From positions 304,268 through 368,267 of the forward strand of contig JBLWGC010000051.1 in assembly GCA_048772705.1 (NCBI GenBank): a stretch of DNA of 64,000 nucleotides. The letters are read 5' to 3'. The translations under genes and the position numbers were made by a program. Positions within the stretch are counted from its first letter, which is position 1. Every line of letters begins with the position of its first letter. Below the pieces are notes generated by a model. It had not been told where the DNA came from and made no database searches. It saw only the letters and a list, made by a program, of their open reading frames with translations. Of the stretch, positions 32,885 to 44,238 are shown one piece after another. Source of the DNA: Leidyana gryllorum EB-2025a. Lineage: Eukaryota; Apicomplexa.

Positions 32885-34876
32885 ATGCTGGCACCTGACG
32901 ATGACGAGTCCGGGCCTCTGCCTCGCAGAGTTTGCCTACCTCCCCAGAGCAAACCGCCCGTTCGTGTACCGCCCCTGAAGTTGCACTCGTCGTCCTCGAC
33001 ACGTTCCACGAAGAGCAACAATACTACGATAATTCAGGCCGCCACACTTTTCACTACTGATGATGTAATACCCACGAAAGGCAACGCATGCAGCCCGGCA
33101 GCACCTGTCAAAGTGGACATCACTAAAGGTAATAATGTTATCCACCCGCAAGTGTGCTCTCCCTCACTATTCCCCTGTTTGCTTACTCTCAGGTAGATCG
33201 TACCTCGACCTCAGATTGTACAACTACAAACAAGGTCCAACCGCAAACGTCCCTCTTCAAGTTCCATCGCACCCTCACAATCCCTCCGCCATCAAGCCAT
33301 ATCCCCATGAACGCAAACCAAAAAAATGGGGCTTCTCCTACTGGTGCTGTGGGGCTGCATAACCAGCAAGCGAAGCTCCCACCTCGCGGTGGAGATGCAG
33401 GTAAGAGTGCCACCGGGCAAGACGTTCAGATTCGTAATCCACAGGAGAATGCCAACTGCTGGTCAACAATCTGATCAATCACATTCGAATCAAGTCGAAG
33501 CCAGAGGTCATAGTGGACGAGCTGCGCACGCTCGGAGACGCGCTCAACGTGGCTCTAATGCGCTTCAGAGAGATGGCCCAATCCGAGTATGTCTGTAGAT
33601 TGGAACTGGAGAACTGTACGCGTACTGTGGTGGAACAACATTCCAAGCTACAAGATGAGGCAGTACGACTCAGCTTGCTGCGCGAGGAGAATGTAACGTT
33701 GACGAACCGCTTGAATGAGTCGCTGGCGAGCAATCTGTATCTGACCAAGAGGCTGGAGGATGTGAACTCAGCTGCCTCCGCTGCCTCGGCCTCTGAACTG
33801 GCTTCACTCGAGCGAGATCTCGTGCACACAAAAATGCGGCTGGCAGAACAAACAGTAAGTTAAAGCCCGGCAAACTGCTCATGACTCGATTGCTACAGAC
33901 CCAGACTGAGTTGGCTCAAAAGTTGGTACGGTACTACGAGAAACATCTGGAGACGTGTGATCCAAACTACATCATCCCTTTGGGCGACAAGAATCAAATA
34001 CAAGACTTGCAGCTTGGAGAAGTACCTACGTACGTTCATGAAACACTTGCGCACAAACCTCGACACAAACACCGCACAACCGATTCCCCTCCTCGCGCCC
34101 GGAGAAACGTGGTGGCACCTTCCCTCTTCAGTCAGTCAGGTGCTTGGAATGTCCCCACCCGGTCTGAACAGGACTTGAGGTCCCCGACGATGCTGAGTGC
34201 CAATGACGGCATGAGCGTTCGATCACCCTCTGGTCTCAGTCTAGCTGGGACTCGTTCACCGCCTACTGCGCGGCATAGTCGAAACGGCCAGACTGGGTAT
34301 TGGAAGGGTTTGAAGCGCCGGATTGTCGGGGCCGCAGCACCGACTGGCAAATCCCACCCTTCACGGCCGTTAGGTCAAAGCTTATCCGAGGAGTTGGTGG
34401 GCCCGTAACATTCGCTGTTCTTCAGACCCGGTGGAAGCATTGAGGTGTTTGAACCTGGTCACCGAATGCTGGCGCCGATCGGTGAATGCGACTCACGGAT
34501 TGGAGGGGATCCGTATGTGACATCCAGCGCCAAGACGTCGCATCAGGACGGTTCTAAGGGGTTAAACCGTTTGCTGAAGAGGGTCACGTCACCATTTGGT
34601 GGGGGCAGCGGTCATTTCAAGACGAAATCCAGCGGAAAGATTTGCACACTCATGTCGGACAATCCGTCGCCCTCGATGCGGTCTGAGTCCCCGTTGAACC
34701 TCGAAGAACGACGAATTAGTATGTCTACGCCGGGGTACATCCACGTGACGGCTGACGAGGCGTCATACGCGAATCGTCGAGGGTCTAATTTGCGGATCTC
34801 TGGGTTTTACTTGGATAGCTTTACTGATACCTCTTCTAACTTATTCAGTCCCCCTCCTGCCAAACTCGTAGCATAG
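32885..34876 (+). CDS. Coiled-coil protein with disordered tails
   Basis: The model gives 604 residues with introns 33129-33196, 33401-33444, 33855-33898 and a proposed 21-nt intron 34405-34425. The N-terminus is Pro/Ser-rich. Residues from about 150 to 310 form a coiled coil (NNLINHIRIKSKPEVIVDEL through KLVRYYEKHLE), and the tail is basic and Ser-rich. No family is recognised. If the 21-nt intron is not real, the protein stops at 34408. The downstream frame is the same and has a similar composition, so I favour one gene. Confidence 0.6.
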
Positions 34877-34884
34877 CATGCAGC

Positions 34885-35838
34885 ATGTGTGGGAAGGAAG
34901 GAATGGAGGAATCAAATCCCGTCCCCATGGAGGTACCCCGTGACCTGCGTGCGCTCGAGGCTTACGGAGGCCATATCGACACGGCCTTGGCTGCACGTGA
35001 GATACTTCTGCGCAAAGCAAAATCGCAAGTCAAAGCAACGAGTGGTCCAGCCCCCAATAGGTCCGAAACTCGTTTGTTGGAGCTAGTAGATGAGATCGAG
35101 ATGCTCGAATGCATGATAAGTGACTTGAAGGCCACCGCCGAAGACCCCGATGGCAACCCCGACGACCAAGCACTCACCTCCATGGGTTGTGTCAGCGACG
35201 TCATTCGCCGAAACTTCCGCGAGGATCCGCGCGGTATGATTAAAAGGTTGGAGCAACGACTGTGTCGGATGAAGAGTGCAGCAGTGAAACTGGCCCTCGA
35301 TGCCGACATGTTGGATCGATCCGAGATGGAACCTGAGGAGTTGGATGAGATCTTGCCGCAAGTGTCGTCGGCAAAAATGGTGACCCCACCCACCCCTGCA
35401 CCTGAGCCCAAGGTGAACTTGGAGGAACGGCTGCAGGAGTCCCTCAGGTATAGTGAAAGTCGCAAACAGAGTCAGAGCAAAACTCCGACTGGGTACACCC
35501 CACCTGCATTGGCTCCTCTCAGCCGCGGACTGCGTAAGCCGCCGGTTCCCCGCTTCAGAAGAGGCTGGGAAGGTCCCTCCCCACCGAACCTCGGAGAATG
35601 CACCCAAATTAGTGAACGCATGGCCCCGCGCTCATCTCAGACTAGGAGCCTGAAAGACAGCATTGACAACTGCAAATCTTTCTTCGACCCCAAAACAATT
35701 CCCACCAGAGACGCAAACTCGTGGCTAGCGCGTGATCGGCAGACAGATGAGATCTCTTGGATCAGCGGACTGCGGAGCTACGAGCCGTCAGTGGACTGCA
35801 CGACTAAGAAAAAGTCTCATTTTGTTACCTCAGTCTGA
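34885..35838 (+). CDS. Single-exon helical/coiled-coil protein, unknown
   Basis: 317 residues without intron, starting 8 nt after the preceding stop; the Met at 34903 is an alternative start. The first half is charged and helical (ETRLLELVDEIEMLECMISD, MIKRLEQRLCRMKSAAVKL). The second half is Pro/Ser/Arg-rich (RGLRKPPVPRFRRGWEG). I do not recognise the family. It ends 7 nt from the convergent gene. Confidence 0.6.
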   Translation: MCGKEGMEESNPVPMEVPRDLRALEAYGGHIDTALAAREILLRKAKSQVKATSGPAPNRSETRLLELVDEIEMLECMISDLKATAEDPDGNPDDQALTSMGCVSDVIRRNFREDPRGMIKRLEQRLCRMKSAAVKLALDADMLDRSEMEPEELDEILPQVSSAKMVTPPTPAPEPKVNLEERLQESLRYSESRKQSQSKTPTGYTPPALAPLSRGLRKPPVPRFRRGWEGPSPPNLGECTQISERMAPRSSQTRSLKDSIDNCKSFFDPKTIPTRDANSWLARDRQTDEISWISGLRSYEPSVDCTTKKKSHFVTSV

Positions 35839-35845
35839 TTCAATA

Positions 35846-36322
35846 TCACAGCCACACGAAAGGCAAAAGCTGGATCGAATGAATCGCTCCACCCTTTTCA
35901 CCCACGATTGTCACATAGACATCGCCAAACTTCACTTGTGTGTCGATTGCCATTGGGGGCTCCCCAGTTTCGCCCGACCCGCTGTGCAAGAACAATGTTC
36001 CAAGACCCTCATTCATTCTTCTGAATCCGACTCCCAAACATGTTTGATACTCAACACCATCTTGCTCGAATAAAACCGAACCTTTTGTCTCTCGCCCTCG
36101 GTGTTGTTCCTCGGAAATTGCACCAGCTGCTTCTGCCAGCAGTGGCATATATGTTGGAAGAGGAATACGCGGGGCATGTGGTGTCTCCTGGGTGTGCAAT
36201 AAAAGGCGATCCTCCTCATTCACCACCACCCATCGCCCTGGCACCACCGTTTTAAACGTGGCTGTCTCGAGTGGCCCCCTCGTCAAAGAGATTCCCGAAC
36301 TATTGATTTCTAGGCCGTCCAT
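35846..36322 (-). CDS. Hypothetical 158-residue protein
   Basis: A single-exon ORF beginning at the first ATG 22 nt after the stop of the CCCH protein gene. It alternates short hydrophobic strands (GRWVVVNEEDRLLLH, VKFGDVYVTIVGEKGG) and looks like a small globular beta-rich protein. No signal peptide or known motif is seen. No GT-AG pair joins it convincingly to the upstream gene, so I list it separately. Confidence 0.5.
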   Translation of the reverse strand: MDGLEINSSGISLTRGPLETATFKTVVPGRWVVVNEEDRLLLHTQETPHAPRIPLPTYMPLLAEAAGAISEEQHRGRETKGSVLFEQDGVEYQTCLGVGFRRMNEGLGTLFLHSGSGETGEPPMAIDTQVKFGDVYVTIVGEKGGAIHSIQLLPFVWL

Positions 36323-36344
36323 CACCAAAAACTTATGACATAAC

Positions 36345-37500
36345 TCAACGAGACGTTGGCAACCAGGTAGCTTTATAGAAGAGTCCTTGCGGGGCGTAAC
36401 ACTCCTCGGCGTACAGGGGCAAACCCACCCCGACCAAGAGTGGATGGTTTCCCGCCACTCCTTGCGCCCAACCAGCTGCGTTCAGTACGGACTCTGGTAC
36501 TTCACAAGCGATCCCGTGGCAAACAATCATAAGTGGGGGACGGAGGTGAGGGGTAGCTGGGCCTGTGTCAGTTTCAACGGGGTAACTCTGCACAAACTTG
36601 AGGAAACTGTGACCAGTCCTCGAATCTATTGCATCGTGTTGGCTGGAAGGTGTCCCTGTCACCGGAAAATCATCATCAGTGAGCAGACGTGTACTCCGAA
36701 CTTCAGGAACATTTGTGGGCGTGAAGGTTGCCTCCCGACTCTCCGAGACACTCTCGCTGCCTTCTGCTATGTTAGTGAAGGTGTCAGTGCTCCGCAAAAG
36801 TCCAAGACGTTCATCGCCATGTCGGCACGGACTGATCGCGGATTGGAAGGAATCTTCGGTGCTCATGGGAGTACGCGTCTCCTCTGTGGGAGCACTGCGA
36901 GGAGAGGACTTAGTCGACTGTCGGCTCAACGGCTTTTGGCGCAACTCATGCTCGCCGTGCGCATGTCGGCACTGCACTCCAGCTCTGCAGCATATATCTG
37001 CTAATCAAGAGGCAGACAACAACGCACCGACAATATCCGGAGGCCCAAAATGAGCAGATCTCGGTTTTAAAGAAGGTGTCGGTTGCCTTGAGTTCTGATA
37101 GTGAATGGGCAAAGGGGCACCTTTCAGCCGTCTCATTACAGAAGCCGACTCTGTACAAAGAACACATTCGGGTTTTAGTGAGGTCTGGGGGAGGTCGCAG
37201 TTCCTCCTGGGAATGGGCGAATTGGCAAGCGTCGCCTTTCCAGCATGTCCCTTGCTGTTACACAGACATGTTATCCAGATATATTCGTAGTCGCACCTGA
37301 ACATAATATCTGCAGAACCTGGTCTTGTAGAATGCAGCCACGTGCCCAATTGATCCTTCAACAGCATCAGCTGCATCAACTTTGCGGGATGAGCGCTTTT
37401 TCGGATGTTCAGCCTTCCCTCTCGCCGACGATGGTGAGCCACGCCAACGGCGGGGAGTGGCTGTGTCAAATGGAGCACTCAAAGTTGCAGGATCGTACAT
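36345..37500 (-). CDS. Triple CCCH zinc-finger protein
   Basis: A three-exon, 356-residue protein with introns 36985-37027 and 37255-37296. Splicing completes three fingers. Finger 1 is C-x8-C-x5-C-x3-H (KTRFCRYYVQ joined to QGTCWKGDACQFAH). Finger 2 is C-x7-C-x6-C-x3-H (TRMCSLYRVGFC...CPFAH). Finger 3 is C-x7-C-x5-C-x3-H (TEICSFWASGYC joined to RAGVQCRHAH). The segment HSQEELRPPPDLTKT between fingers is typical of plant and alveolate CCCH proteins that bind RNA. The remaining 200 residues are Ser/Thr/Pro-rich. It likely acts in post-transcriptional control; targets are unknown. Confidence 0.82.
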
Positions 37501-37742
37501 TGCAACTATCTGACAGTACCAAAAAGCGGCCAGCTAGGCTCGCCTGCTAGCGATTTTGATCTGATGCTCCCCATGTACTTGCGTGTCTCCTCAAAGTAAC
37601 GTGTGCGCGTGTACGTCTGTGGAGCACAAGCATCTTTGAGGTGAATGTAACGGTTCAATCAGTACCCTTCACAAATTTGGCGTGCTTTTTTCCTCCCGGA
37701 AACGGCTGACAACTATGGACAAAGGTCTTGGCTGACCGGAGA

Positions 37743-38314
37743 ATGCCAGTGCTCAACCCCACTACTCCTATCGAATCGGGCTCCTTGCGATTCCTCATAA
37801 TGGACGCACCTTCAGACGACGTGCTTGATCAGTATGTTCAGGTGAGTATACACTTCCGGATCAAGCGAAACCCTCAATGTAGGACATGAAGAAACACGGT
37901 GTTAAGGATTTAGTTCGCACTTGTGAATTGTCTTACGATGAAGGTCCAGTGAAAACAAGCGGCATACGATGCCACGAGCTTTCTTTCCCAGATGGAGAGG
38001 CCCCCCCATCCGCTATCATCGACGAATGGCTAGTAAGACTTTCTTTAGTTCGGTGTACATTGACTAATTCGCAGGATCTAGTTGATCATGCGAGCTCATG
38101 TGGTTCCTGCATAGCGATCCATTGTGTGGCTGGCTTAGGACGAGCTCCTGTTTTGGTCGCCGTAGCTTTGATCGAGCGGCAAGGAATGGATAATTTGGAC
38201 GCCATTGAGCTGATCCGCGGGAAGAGGAAAGGAGCCATAAATCGAAAGCAGTTGGAGTACCTACGCAATTACAGAAGAATCAAGAAGAAGGAGGGGTGCT
38301 GCTCGTTTATCTGA
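37743..38314 (+). CDS. PTP4A: PRL-type (PTP4A) prenylated tyrosine phosphatase
   Basis: A three-exon, 162-residue protein with introns 37842-37882 and 38033-38074 (the second is a multiple of three with no stop). The PTP loop reads HCVAGLGRAPV, the exact PRL signature with Ala after the arginine. The Asp-containing loop lies upstream (FPDGEAPP). The end CCSFI gives a CaaX box (C-S-F-I), so farnesylation and membrane attachment are predicted, with a preceding basic run (RRIKKKEG). PRLs regulate magnesium transporters and growth in animals; the role here is unknown. Confidence 0.92.
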
Positions 38315-38409
38315 AAGAACACATGCTGGTTTGCTTAATTGCCCACCCACAATCCGTCAGACTCGCAGCTCCATAGGTAGTGCGCTGAAATTGGACAAAG
38401 AAACATTGC

Positions 38410-40194
38410 ATGACCATTCCGCAACCATGGACTCCCGACTGGGTAACCGAGTACATAAAAGCCAAGAACGCAGATGAGCCTCACGCATGGACCTGTCTCG
38501 TGGACCAAGCGATCCAATCTGGAGAGAAGCATACCCTGGAGCAATGCCTGTCAGCCATGGCATCGGTGCTGGACGCCAAGCGGGACGAGTTTCGTCAGGC
38601 GCGTAAGCGACCCCAGACTGATGGTGGGGGAGCTAGCAACCGTGCGGCACAGACCAAAAAGCGCAAATTGGTGACTCGAAGGACTGCTGCGAGTGCGACG
38701 AAAGGAGTCCCGGACTTTGTTGCCAGTGGGCCTGGCAGATTCAAGGCAGCTCAGGTGTCAAAAGTGGAGTTGGCTTCGCTGGTAACACCCGAGGAATGCC
38801 CGTCGGCTGCTGTGAGTACCACTGAAGGGACACTGCTGGGCGACCACGCTGAGCCTTGCGGTTTGGCGGATCGGGACGGGCGGGAATTGGCTGCGCAAAC
38901 TCTGGTGCGACTAGTCAAATGGGTACTTTGGGCAGTGGAAGCTATCCGAATGGATCTTACCAACAAGTTAGTATCGCCCACCTCGTTTGCCGTGGTGGAG
39001 TTCAGCGAAATGGATATGAGCAAAGTCTCGTATGATGTACGTCAACGAATTGTGTATATGTACTTGTGCTGCGTAATGGGGCCTGGCATTGATGAGGCTG
39101 TATGCTCCCAAGTGGAAGCATTCGCAGCGAGGAATCGCGATCTGTTCATATTGCTGCGCGACCATATTCCTTCCATAGATAGCCCATATTGGGCACGGTC
39201 GGCCGCAATGACCATAACAATGTCGTCGGAAATTGCTGAGCGTTGGGCGTGCGTACACGAAGCGATCAGACGTTTGTTGGGAAGTGACAACTACAATGAG
39301 GAATTGAGTGCGATCCGTGGCAAGATCAACCAGATATTCCGTGCGTACATGAATGAATATTCACGGCGAGTCGCCGTGCTGAGTGGAGAGTATAAGGATC
39401 CGAAAGCCTTCATTGAAGCTGCGACAGCCGCTTTACAATGCGATTCCAAACCTCAGGCCCTAACGCTTGCCATCGAAAAAGTGTGCATAGGAGCTGTGTC
39501 GGTAACCGCTGATGACATCGCCCGATATTCCGTATATGAAATGCTCGGTTTCTTTCTGGCGTTCAGTCGTAAGATTGCGCCCAAAGAGGTGTTTGAAAAG
39601 CTGGCGGTTATCCGCGACAATTATACAAAGCACGTGGAGGCTGTACAGCTGCAAGACCAGAGAATCAGAGAAGAGGTGCAGAAGAAAAGGGAAACCATAT
39701 TGCGAGAAGTGGGACCGTTGGTCACTTGGGCGGAGACGGTTCGTAACGCGACTGCTGCGCCCGGGCGCTTTTTGGATGACAAGGAAGTCCACTGGCATCT
39801 GTTGGGGATGAATTCTATAGTGGTGGAGAGTCGGAAGCTCGGTCGTCTAAAAAAGTACATCAATCCGCTGATCCATGATGACAAACTGGCCACACGGCTG
39901 GAAATTGGTGCAATCAATCGCCTGTGCCATCCCACTGATGAAGATGAGAGGAAAGAGATGGAGATGCGATCATGGGTCGAGAGAGGTTCCACTGCGATCA
40001 AACAGGTGAGCAATTTGGTGAGGTGATTTTCAATTAAGATTCGTTAGTATAACTGCGCCATTGCGGCGATCGAAGCCCACAACAAGGCATACGCGGCATT
40101 GAAGACGTGCGATCCAAATGAACGCGATCATTGGCTGCCAAGTGTGTGGCATGCTCCACTTCACGTGCGATGGGTATGTAATAGGAGTATTTAG
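38410..40194 (+). CDS. 580-residue helical protein, unknown, possible nuclear localisation
   Basis: Two exons (intron 40006-40047). The N-terminal 120 residues contain a basic KKRKLVTRR run typical of nuclear import signals. The rest is mostly alpha-helical with no transmembrane span. The second exon adds YNCAIAAIEAHNKAYAALK. I recognise no catalytic motif or family. Codon pattern and intron type match the neighbours. Confidence 0.65.
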
Positions 40195-40256
40195 GGTCTC
40201 CGGTAATGTTGTTGGTTGCATAGTTTCCCTGGGGCGAGCCGAGTTTTTTGAAGTTT

Positions 40257-41260
40257 ATGCCTGGCGACCAGATGGCGTCAAGCCGAGGTCCAGGACCTCT
40301 CGATCGCAATACCGCATATAACGTCATCGATAGATCTCGGCCGCCGGCCCCCGAACCCGCCACAACGACAGCGGCAACAGCGCCAACAAAAGCACCAACT
40401 CCAACAGCAACAGTGCCGCCTCCAACGGACGCTGGGAGAGCAAAGCCATCAGGAACGAGCAGATCTTCGGACAAGCAGGGCGAGCGTGTTGGAGCAGGTG
40501 TAGGCGCCCTCGGAGAACCGATTTATTTACCCAGCTGGAGAGGGGAGCAGCTGCAGCGCGCTCCCAGGCTGATCCTCTCCTCGATGAATAATCCTTCTCC
40601 TGCACAATCAATCTCTGCTGAGATGTACACACCGAAAAGTGAACTTCGTTTGACTTATCGGCTGCTGGATAATATGAGTGACAAGCTTCCCTGGACAGCG
40701 TATATTTGGCTTTGCTATCCCATCTATGGCCATGTGGCAGACTCAAATTTACAGTTCTTCCGCTCGTTCAACTCTGAGCAGTTGAAAAACCTGGTGATGC
40801 GGCGGTGTATATATCGGGCGAATTTCAACGGGTGCAAAGCGCGTACATTCACCCTCTATGTAGACAAGGTGGCTCTGGGGCCTGGACGGGGTAGTTCGCG
40901 CGACCCCCATCTGCGATGGCTGACGTATCCATTGGCACTGACTGTCCGTGACGGGGACGACTCGCTCGCCACAATGGTAAGTCTCGCACTTGTTCTGAAC
41001 CGCTGAATCTCCTCTAAAAGTGTCACTTTGTGAGTGTCCGTGTGGACACGACTGAATTGTGTAAAGCGAGCGTCGAAGTTCTTCGCAAGTCTTTGACTTT
41101 CAGTAAGGTGGACGGGGTCAAGTGCGCGCCGGAGTTCTTGCCACTCCACCGAGTCACCAAAGATGTGATGGCTAGCCTGCCGAAAGAGGTGTTGGTTGCT
41201 GACGCGAAGACGCTCGTCTCACATACCCCGGGAGACCTCACACAATACTATATTAGTTAG
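40257..41260 (+). CDS. 319-residue protein, unknown
   Basis: Two exons (intron 40977-41020), starting 62 nt after the previous stop. The first 100 residues are low-complexity (Ala/Pro/Thr/Gly-rich). A globular part follows with strands and helices (LLDNMSDKLPWTAYIWL, ARTFTLYVDKVALGPG, FVSVRVDTTELCKASVEVL). No known domain is recognised. Confidence 0.6.
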
Positions 41261-41292
41261 CATTTTATTGAACTAGAAATTCCATCACACCA

Positions 41293-41556
41293 ATGGTTGG
41301 AAGCGCTCCCGTCTGGCCCGCTGCACTCAACAAACCAGTCCAATCTACGCTGGAGAAACCCTCTGTCTATATTCCACAAGGCGCCCACAAAGTCAGTGTA
41401 CTGAGCTTCCCGGTAAAGATTACCTATCCCACCCACCAAGTCGCCCTTTGCGAGAGCCCAATAGCGTTTCACATGGACCACGCCACCAGCCGGACCACCT
41501 GGGCCTCACAAGTAGCTGAAGCGCAACAAGCACTGCTCAGAGCGAGCATGATGTAA
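41293..41556 (+). CDS. Possible small ORF (87 residues)
   Basis: A short ATG-initiated ORF fills most of the 276-nt gap between two gene ends and would overlap the convergent kinase gene by 20 nt. It has no recognisable motif, and the opposite strand is also open here. It may be spurious. Confidence 0.25.
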   Translation: MVGSAPVWPAALNKPVQSTLEKPSVYIPQGAHKVSVLSFPVKITYPTHQVALCESPIAFHMDHATSRTTWASQVAEAQQALLRASMM

Positions 41557-43206
41557 AGTATTTGTGCTGAAGACATTGGGAAGCACTCGGGCGTTCTAGC
41601 AAGATATACCGAGTGAAAGCCTGCTTGCCTCTCATCATGTGTCAGTGGGGGTGCCAATTGATTTTGGAAGAACCTCACCTCGTCTTCGTTTTCGGCCGTG
41701 GTCGCTTCCAACCGACACAAAAGTTCCTCAATGCTTTCCAGCGTGGCCTCTGAGTTCAAAAGTGTTGGCACCACAGTCCGCCTGTTCGTCTCACTGGTCA
41801 GCCCTTCGTAGTCTGTCCTAATCACTTGTGGTTTAATGGGGGGCCGTCCCATCAACACTTCGTACGCAACACACCCAGCCGACCACATGTCGTACTATGA
41901 GCAACATTCGGGTCGTCGTGGGAGGGAGTGAATGTGTGTAAGCCTTACTGCCTCTGTTACAATGTACTGTTGCGACCGACTGAGACACGCTCTCAAATGC
42001 TCTGGAGGTTGGTACAGAAGAGAACCACACCAGTTGGTGGGATCTGACATGTCCATTGGCGACCCCATGTAGCCTGTCCCCATGTGGGCCAGTTCTCTAT
42101 GCAAGCCGAAATCGGCGAGCAATATCTCATTAATGTCTTCCGCCGACACCAGAATATTGTGAGGTTTGAGATCCATATGCAGAACTCGCCGTTCCTCGTG
42201 GATGTACTTGAGTGCCCTGCGCGACAGTGGTCAATGTCTCTATAGTAGGTAGCCGAGACTCTCCTCACTCAAACAGCCGTTTCAGCCATCCCTTGCGTAC
42301 CGATAATGAAGTCGCTGTACGACTCACGTCGTTCGGGATGCGGCGTTTCGTCCCTCACCAGGTTCTTGCTCCAAATATGTGCTCAAGTCAGTTCGGCACA
42401 GAGAGGTCACAATGGCAACGCCTTGGACGACAGCCGCCTCATTGCGCCAATGGAAGTGGTCGTGGATGGGAAGCAGCTAGCGCAAACTCATCAGAGATCT
42501 CCGCCAGCTTACATAAGGTTTTTCCTCGTCTCGGAGTAGATTGATTTCCCTCACCAAAGCCTGTACCTGCCAACGAGCACGCTTTGTAGAGAGAGATTCC
42601 TCCCCCGAGCAAGACTTCGGGGCGGTGCTCGACAGCGACACCAGCTTCACTGCAACGAACCGCCACCCTCGGAAGTCCCAGGCTTCCCATACAGTGCTGA
42701 AACCTCCAAGGCCGATCATTCTGATCAAAACATACGGCATGTCGTTCCGACATATGATAATTGAGGAGCTGGGAATACCACTATTGCGTTCGTCACTAAA
42801 CTCTTCGAGCTCACGCAGGCAGTATACCCTCCAATACCCCTCCCAGTAAGGGATCGGATCGACCCTTCGGCTGAGATCGAACCAGAATGTGGTGATGTAC
42901 TGCTGATCGCACAAAGCGCGTTAGATTCTGGTAAAGCGCACCTTGTGAGACCGCCACAATCGCGCGCCGCTGTACGGCTTCCACTTCATTCGCGAGACAG
43001 TCTATCTCGGACTGGAGCTCTTCCCGCAATCTTAGGAGGTCCTCGATTCCTGGTGTCCCCTCGTCGTTAGAATCGTCCTCGATCGGTGGGAGAGCAACCA
43101 CTTTGGGTTCTTCTGTGAAGCCACAGTCCATGGATAGTGGATACCCATCGTCTCTGGACGGAGCCGAGAAGCGGCCCAGCAGCGCGTTTTCCTTTGCAGG
43201 TTGCAT
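41537..43206 (-). CDS. TLK: Tousled-like Ser/Thr protein kinase
   Basis: Seven exons give 458 residues (introns 41621-41678, 41895-41948, 42217-42268, 42315-42358, 42477-42512, 42903-42951). An N-terminal coil (LLRLREELQSEIDCLANEV) precedes the kinase domain. The kinase has GLGGFSTV (Gly loop), FVAVKL (ATP lysine), HMDLKPHN (catalytic loop), LADFGL, YQPPEH and DMWSAGCVAYEVLMG. The HMD form in place of HRD parallels HYD in tousled-like kinases, and the RELEEFSDE segment before the domain resembles theirs. TLKs phosphorylate the histone chaperone Asf1. The last exon (AFTRYILLERPSA...LQHKYF) supports the final splice. The first intron donor is weak. Confidence 0.78.
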
Positions 43207-43224
43207 AATTATGCTACGCCTTGA

Positions 43225-44200
43225 CTACCACTGTCCCTTCAAATCTGCTAGTACGGGGTTCTGACATTGAGGCGGCTCGGTACAACCCCGTGGGTTCGGC
43301 ACACAGAGGTCGTCCAGGCCATTGGAGGCGGCACAGTCACACACAATGCAGTCTTTTGTCCATACCGCACAGTCCTGTGGACAAACACCTAAAGGGAGAC
43401 ATGTGTGGATCGATGGGTGTGCTGAGCTCACTAGCTTTGTATCTAATGCAGAGATCTATCTTTCTGGGTGGCTGCTGACATGTGGCATTGGTGATGCATT
43501 TCAGCGCATCTCCATCCCGAACGCAAGTTGTACACGTATCTTTCAGCCAGACATCACAGTATGCTAAAGCTCCATTCCCTCCCTCGATCATTGTTCCGTC
43601 ATCAAGACGGGGTCTGATCAGAACCGGGACCTGTCCTCCCGTGTATGCTGCAGCAGTACCCATAGTCTCTGCACTGGGGCAAATCCAGGGCTGAGCCAAC
43701 ATCTCCCCCACAGTGGAAAAAACAGGAGTCGGTGGAGTGGGAGGGGCACGAGGTTCGGGCTTTATGAGAGGCGGCAGTGCAGGCGCTGCAGAAGCTGCTG
43801 GTTGAGTGAGAGCGATCATTTTGTTCACATTGTCCATTGTCGGGAACGAAAAAGTGGGAGGTTGAACGGGCTGGGTGTCAAAAGGGATATCAGGTGGTGG
43901 CGGGGTTGGTATGGGCGGCTCTGATTGCAGCAGCACGCCATCCGGCGGTTGGCTGGGAGTTTGGGCGGCTACGAGTGCGAGGAAATTCTGCGGTAAAGTC
44001 AGGGCCACTTCAGCGTTGACCGACGGGGATGATCGCACGGTTGGCCTTTCCACAAGGGTGGGTACCGGGACCCCGATCGATTCCCGGTTCCAATAAGTGC
44101 CAATAGTTGGTGGGCGGGGGAGGCCTCGTTGTAGCATCGTGAAGGGCTGAGCAGGGAGTGAGCTTGGTTGAAAGGGTAGAAAAAGTGCTAATTGAGCCAT
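43225..44200 (-). CDS. Proline-rich protein with cysteine-rich C-terminus
   Basis: Two exons (intron 43389-43431), 310 residues. The first two thirds are Pro-rich and probably disordered. The C-terminal 110 residues hold many paired cysteines (DTCTTCVRDGDALKC, CPQDCAVWTKDCIVCDC, CTEPPQC), which suggests disulfides and an extracellular or lumenal location. The N-terminus MAQLALFLPF is only weakly hydrophobic, so a signal peptide is doubtful. No family is recognised. Confidence 0.62.
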
Positions 44201-44238
44201 CAAGTAGCAATTTTGGGGTGGTGCAGGAAGGAGCGATT

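Noticed and set aside
33135-33362. Alternative frame ending WGFSYWCCGAA
   Set aside because: It competes with the frame that continues into the coiled coil after intron 33401-33444; only the latter joins in phase.
34885-35838. Joining this ORF to the preceding coiled-coil gene as one protein
   Set aside because: The preceding gene has its own stop at 34876 and no GT-AG pair links the two.
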